Assembly (NCBI GenBank): GCA_021613335.1
Contig: JAJTWR010000479.1
Coordinates: 744,001-808,000, forward strand
Length of the DNA stretch: 64,000 nt
Source of the DNA: Whitmania pigra
Taxonomy: Eukaryota > Annelida > Clitellata > Hirudinida > Haemopidae
Reading direction: 5' to 3'
Shown here: one piece after another, positions 62,417 to 64,000 of the stretch
Position numbering within the stretch: position 1 is the first letter of the stretch
Layout: each line of letters opens with the position of its first letter
Made by a program: the position numbers and the translations under genes
The notes under the pieces: model-generated
Told to the model about the DNA's origin: nothing
Seen by the model: the letters and a program-made list of their open reading frames with translations, nothing else
The model's database searches: none

Positions 62417-64000
62417 ATGAAACTTATCGCGTTATCGGCTTTTTTAATGATTAGCAAGCTCTCGTTTTCGCAAATAAAAATTACCGGAAAAATTATTAAT
62501 CAAGATAGCAAGCCTGTTGAATTTGCTGAAATTTTATTGCTAAATAAAGATTCGGTTGCTATTAAGAGCGAGCTTACGGATAAAGACGGCTTTTTTTCTA
62601 TAAACGCTAAACAAGGAAGCTATATTTTTCAAGTCAGGCAATTTAAAGAAATAGCCTATACAAAAAGCCTGGAAGCCGCCGGCGATTTAGATTTAGGGGC
62701 GATCAGGATTGAAAAGGTTATGCAATTGCAAAAAGTGGTTATAGAAGGTAAAAAGCCTTTGATTGAGCGAAAAATAGACAGGCTGGTATTTAACGTGGAA
62801 AACTCCATTGCCGCAACCGGCGGAGACGCTTTAGACGCTTTGAGAGTTACTCCCGGCATCAGGGTTCAGGACGATAAAATTTCAATGATTGGCAAAAGCG
62901 GTATTGCCGTAATGATAGACGACAGATTAACGCAGCTTTCGGGAAACGATTTGCTTAACTTTCTTAAAACCATCAAAGCCGACGATATCAAAAGCATAGA
63001 AGTTATTACCAATCCTCCCGCAAAATACGACGCGGAAGGAAATAGCGGAATAGTAAATTTAAAATTAAAGAAAGCCAAGCCTAATTCCTGGAGCAGTTCC
63101 GTTAGTTCCAGATACCGACAAGCGGTCTACGCGATGGGAATCGCCGGAGGCAATTTTACTTATCAAAAGAATAAATTCTCGCTTTTTGCAAACGTTAGCT
63201 ATAATAGCGGCGCTTACGGTTCGGTTGAAACCAATAAAATAAACTACCCCGATCAGCTATGGACATATGAAGAAAAAAGAAAAGAGTATCAAAATTCGCT
63301 TGGAGATAAAATAGGAGTTGATTATGATTTTTCTAAAAAACTTACCCTAGGGGTTCAATATGACGGAAGCTATGAAAAGCCAAACAATAAAGCAAATAAT
63401 TTGGCAAACATTATAAACAATACTGATCGGCAAGCGGATTTTCAGATAAAAACCGCCTCCTCAACCCCCCAAAAAACTAACTTAAATTCTTTAAACTGCC
63501 ATGCGATATATAAAATTGACTCGTCAGACAAAAAAATATCCGTAGATTTTGATTATTTTAATTATCAAAGCAATAGAAACGCCCTGTTATCTTCCAACAA
63601 TTACTATAATAACGGCGATCTCGTTCCTAATTCTTATTTCTCTTTAAATGACGTTGGGATTCAAAATATAAGCAACCATTCGCTTAATCTCGATATGGAG
63701 ATGCCCGCTAAACGGATAAGCTTAAATTACGGAGGCAAGCTGTCCTTTTCCAATACCCGTAATGATATAAAAAACTACAACCTCTCGTCGGGCAGCCCTG
63801 TTTTCAACCCCCTGCAAAGCAACGAATTTAATTATAAGGAAAATGTGCAGGCCTTATATTTTTCGGCAAACAAAAAAATAGGAAAAAATTGGGAATTTAA
63901 AATAGGGTTAAGAATGGAAAATACGCAAATAACAGGAAATTCGCCTGCCTTTAGTCAATCAAACAAATATCATTATGCCGAGTTTTTCCCAACGGCTTAT
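62417..64000 (+). CDS. TonB-dependent outer-membrane receptor (partial, runs off window)
   Basis: The frame is open for 528 codons from the ATG at 62417 to the window end. The start is chosen because it places a signal peptide (MKLIALSAFLMISKLSFSQ) at the N-terminus; an in-frame ATG at 62378 would add 13 residues before it. The regulatory beta-sandwich (about 20-105) is followed by a plug with MIDDRL and AEGNSGIVNLKLKK. The first half of a PF14905-type barrel follows. The N-terminal domain closely matches that of the receptor at 1319-3689, while plug and barrel are less alike. The ligand is unknown. An IS1595 remnant lies upstream. Confidence 0.9.
   Translation, partial: MKLIALSAFLMISKLSFSQIKITGKIINQDSKPVEFAEILLLNKDSVAIKSELTDKDGFFSINAKQGSYIFQVRQFKEIAYTKSLEAAGDLDLGAIRIEKVMQLQKVVIEGKKPLIERKIDRLVFNVENSIAATGGDALDALRVTPGIRVQDDKISMIGKSGIAVMIDDRLTQLSGNDLLNFLKTIKADDIKSIEVITNPPAKYDAEGNSGIVNLKLKKAKPNSWSSSVSSRYRQAVYAMGIAGGNFTYQKNKFSLFANVSYNSGAYGSVETNKINYPDQLWTYEEKRKEYQNSLGDKIGVDYDFSKKLTLGVQYDGSYEKPNNKANNLANIINNTDRQADFQIKTASSTPQKTNLNSLNCHAIYKIDSSDKKISVDFDYFNYQSNRNALLSSNNYYNNGDLVPNSYFSLNDVGIQNISNHSLNLDMEMPAKRISLNYGGKLSFSNTRNDIKNYNLSSGSPVFNPLQSNEFNYKENVQALYFSANKKIGKNWEFKIGLRMENTQITGNSPAFSQSNKYHYAEFFPTAY

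Overview
This is a chromosomal window from an AT-rich member of the Bacteroidota, probably near Sphingobacteriales, though the order is a guess. The evidence is a type IX secretion cargo with a CHU_C-like sorting domain followed by a PorP/SprF gene, outer-membrane beta-barrel TonB receptors with regulatory N-domains, many TAnnTTTG (-7 type) promoters, a small Hc1-like histone gene, and the purH-mreBCD-mrdA-rodA order. I see no rRNA, tRNA or CRISPR array.

Layout. 1-6687: two nearly identical 1.07-kb direct repeats, each with tandem small paralogous genes of unknown function. They enclose a visibly AT-richer island holding a frameshifted TonB receptor, a 42-residue peptide gene resembling a leader-type natural-product precursor, an XRE regulator, a DUF6933-like gene and a HEPN-like gene. 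6691-13244: miaA, a putative acyltransferase/nuclease-fold gene, a long gene-poor stretch, then the LamG/FN3 T9SS cargo and its PorP/SprF partner. 13369-33036: mostly housekeeping genes (M13 peptidase, mnmD, pdxH, a 3-hydroxyacyl-CoA dehydrogenase, ruvB, purM, nhaA, serC-serA-DUF1015, valS, holA) with decayed insertion sequences in the gaps. 33197-52329: an aromatic catabolism region made of a broken amidase, an MHS-type transporter, a porin, a TetR regulator (PaaR-like) and a complete phenylacetate set, paaK-E-A-B-C-D-G-H-I-J-Y-Z-F. 52330-61432: a thymidine kinase gene cut by an insertion scar, a hypothetical protein, the rod-shape operon and purH. 61605-64000: an IS1595-like remnant and a second TonB receptor that runs off the window.

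How it works together. The phenylacetate genes should convert phenylacetate through its CoA thioester, epoxidation, ring opening and beta-oxidation to acetyl-CoA and succinyl-CoA. Similar 18-bp palindromic sites lie at the promoters of paaK, of the porin-transporter operon and of the amidase. This suggests that one regulator, most simply the PaaR-like TetR protein, controls import, release of phenylacetate from an amide, and catabolism.

The window also shows decay: remnants of IS982, IS5 and IS1595 transposases, a scar in tdk, a remnant of a DUF3871-like gene, and indels in the amidase and the TonB receptor. Several housekeeping genes have the -7 promoter motif ending only 4-7 nt before the ATG, which predicts leaderless or nearly leaderless mRNAs.
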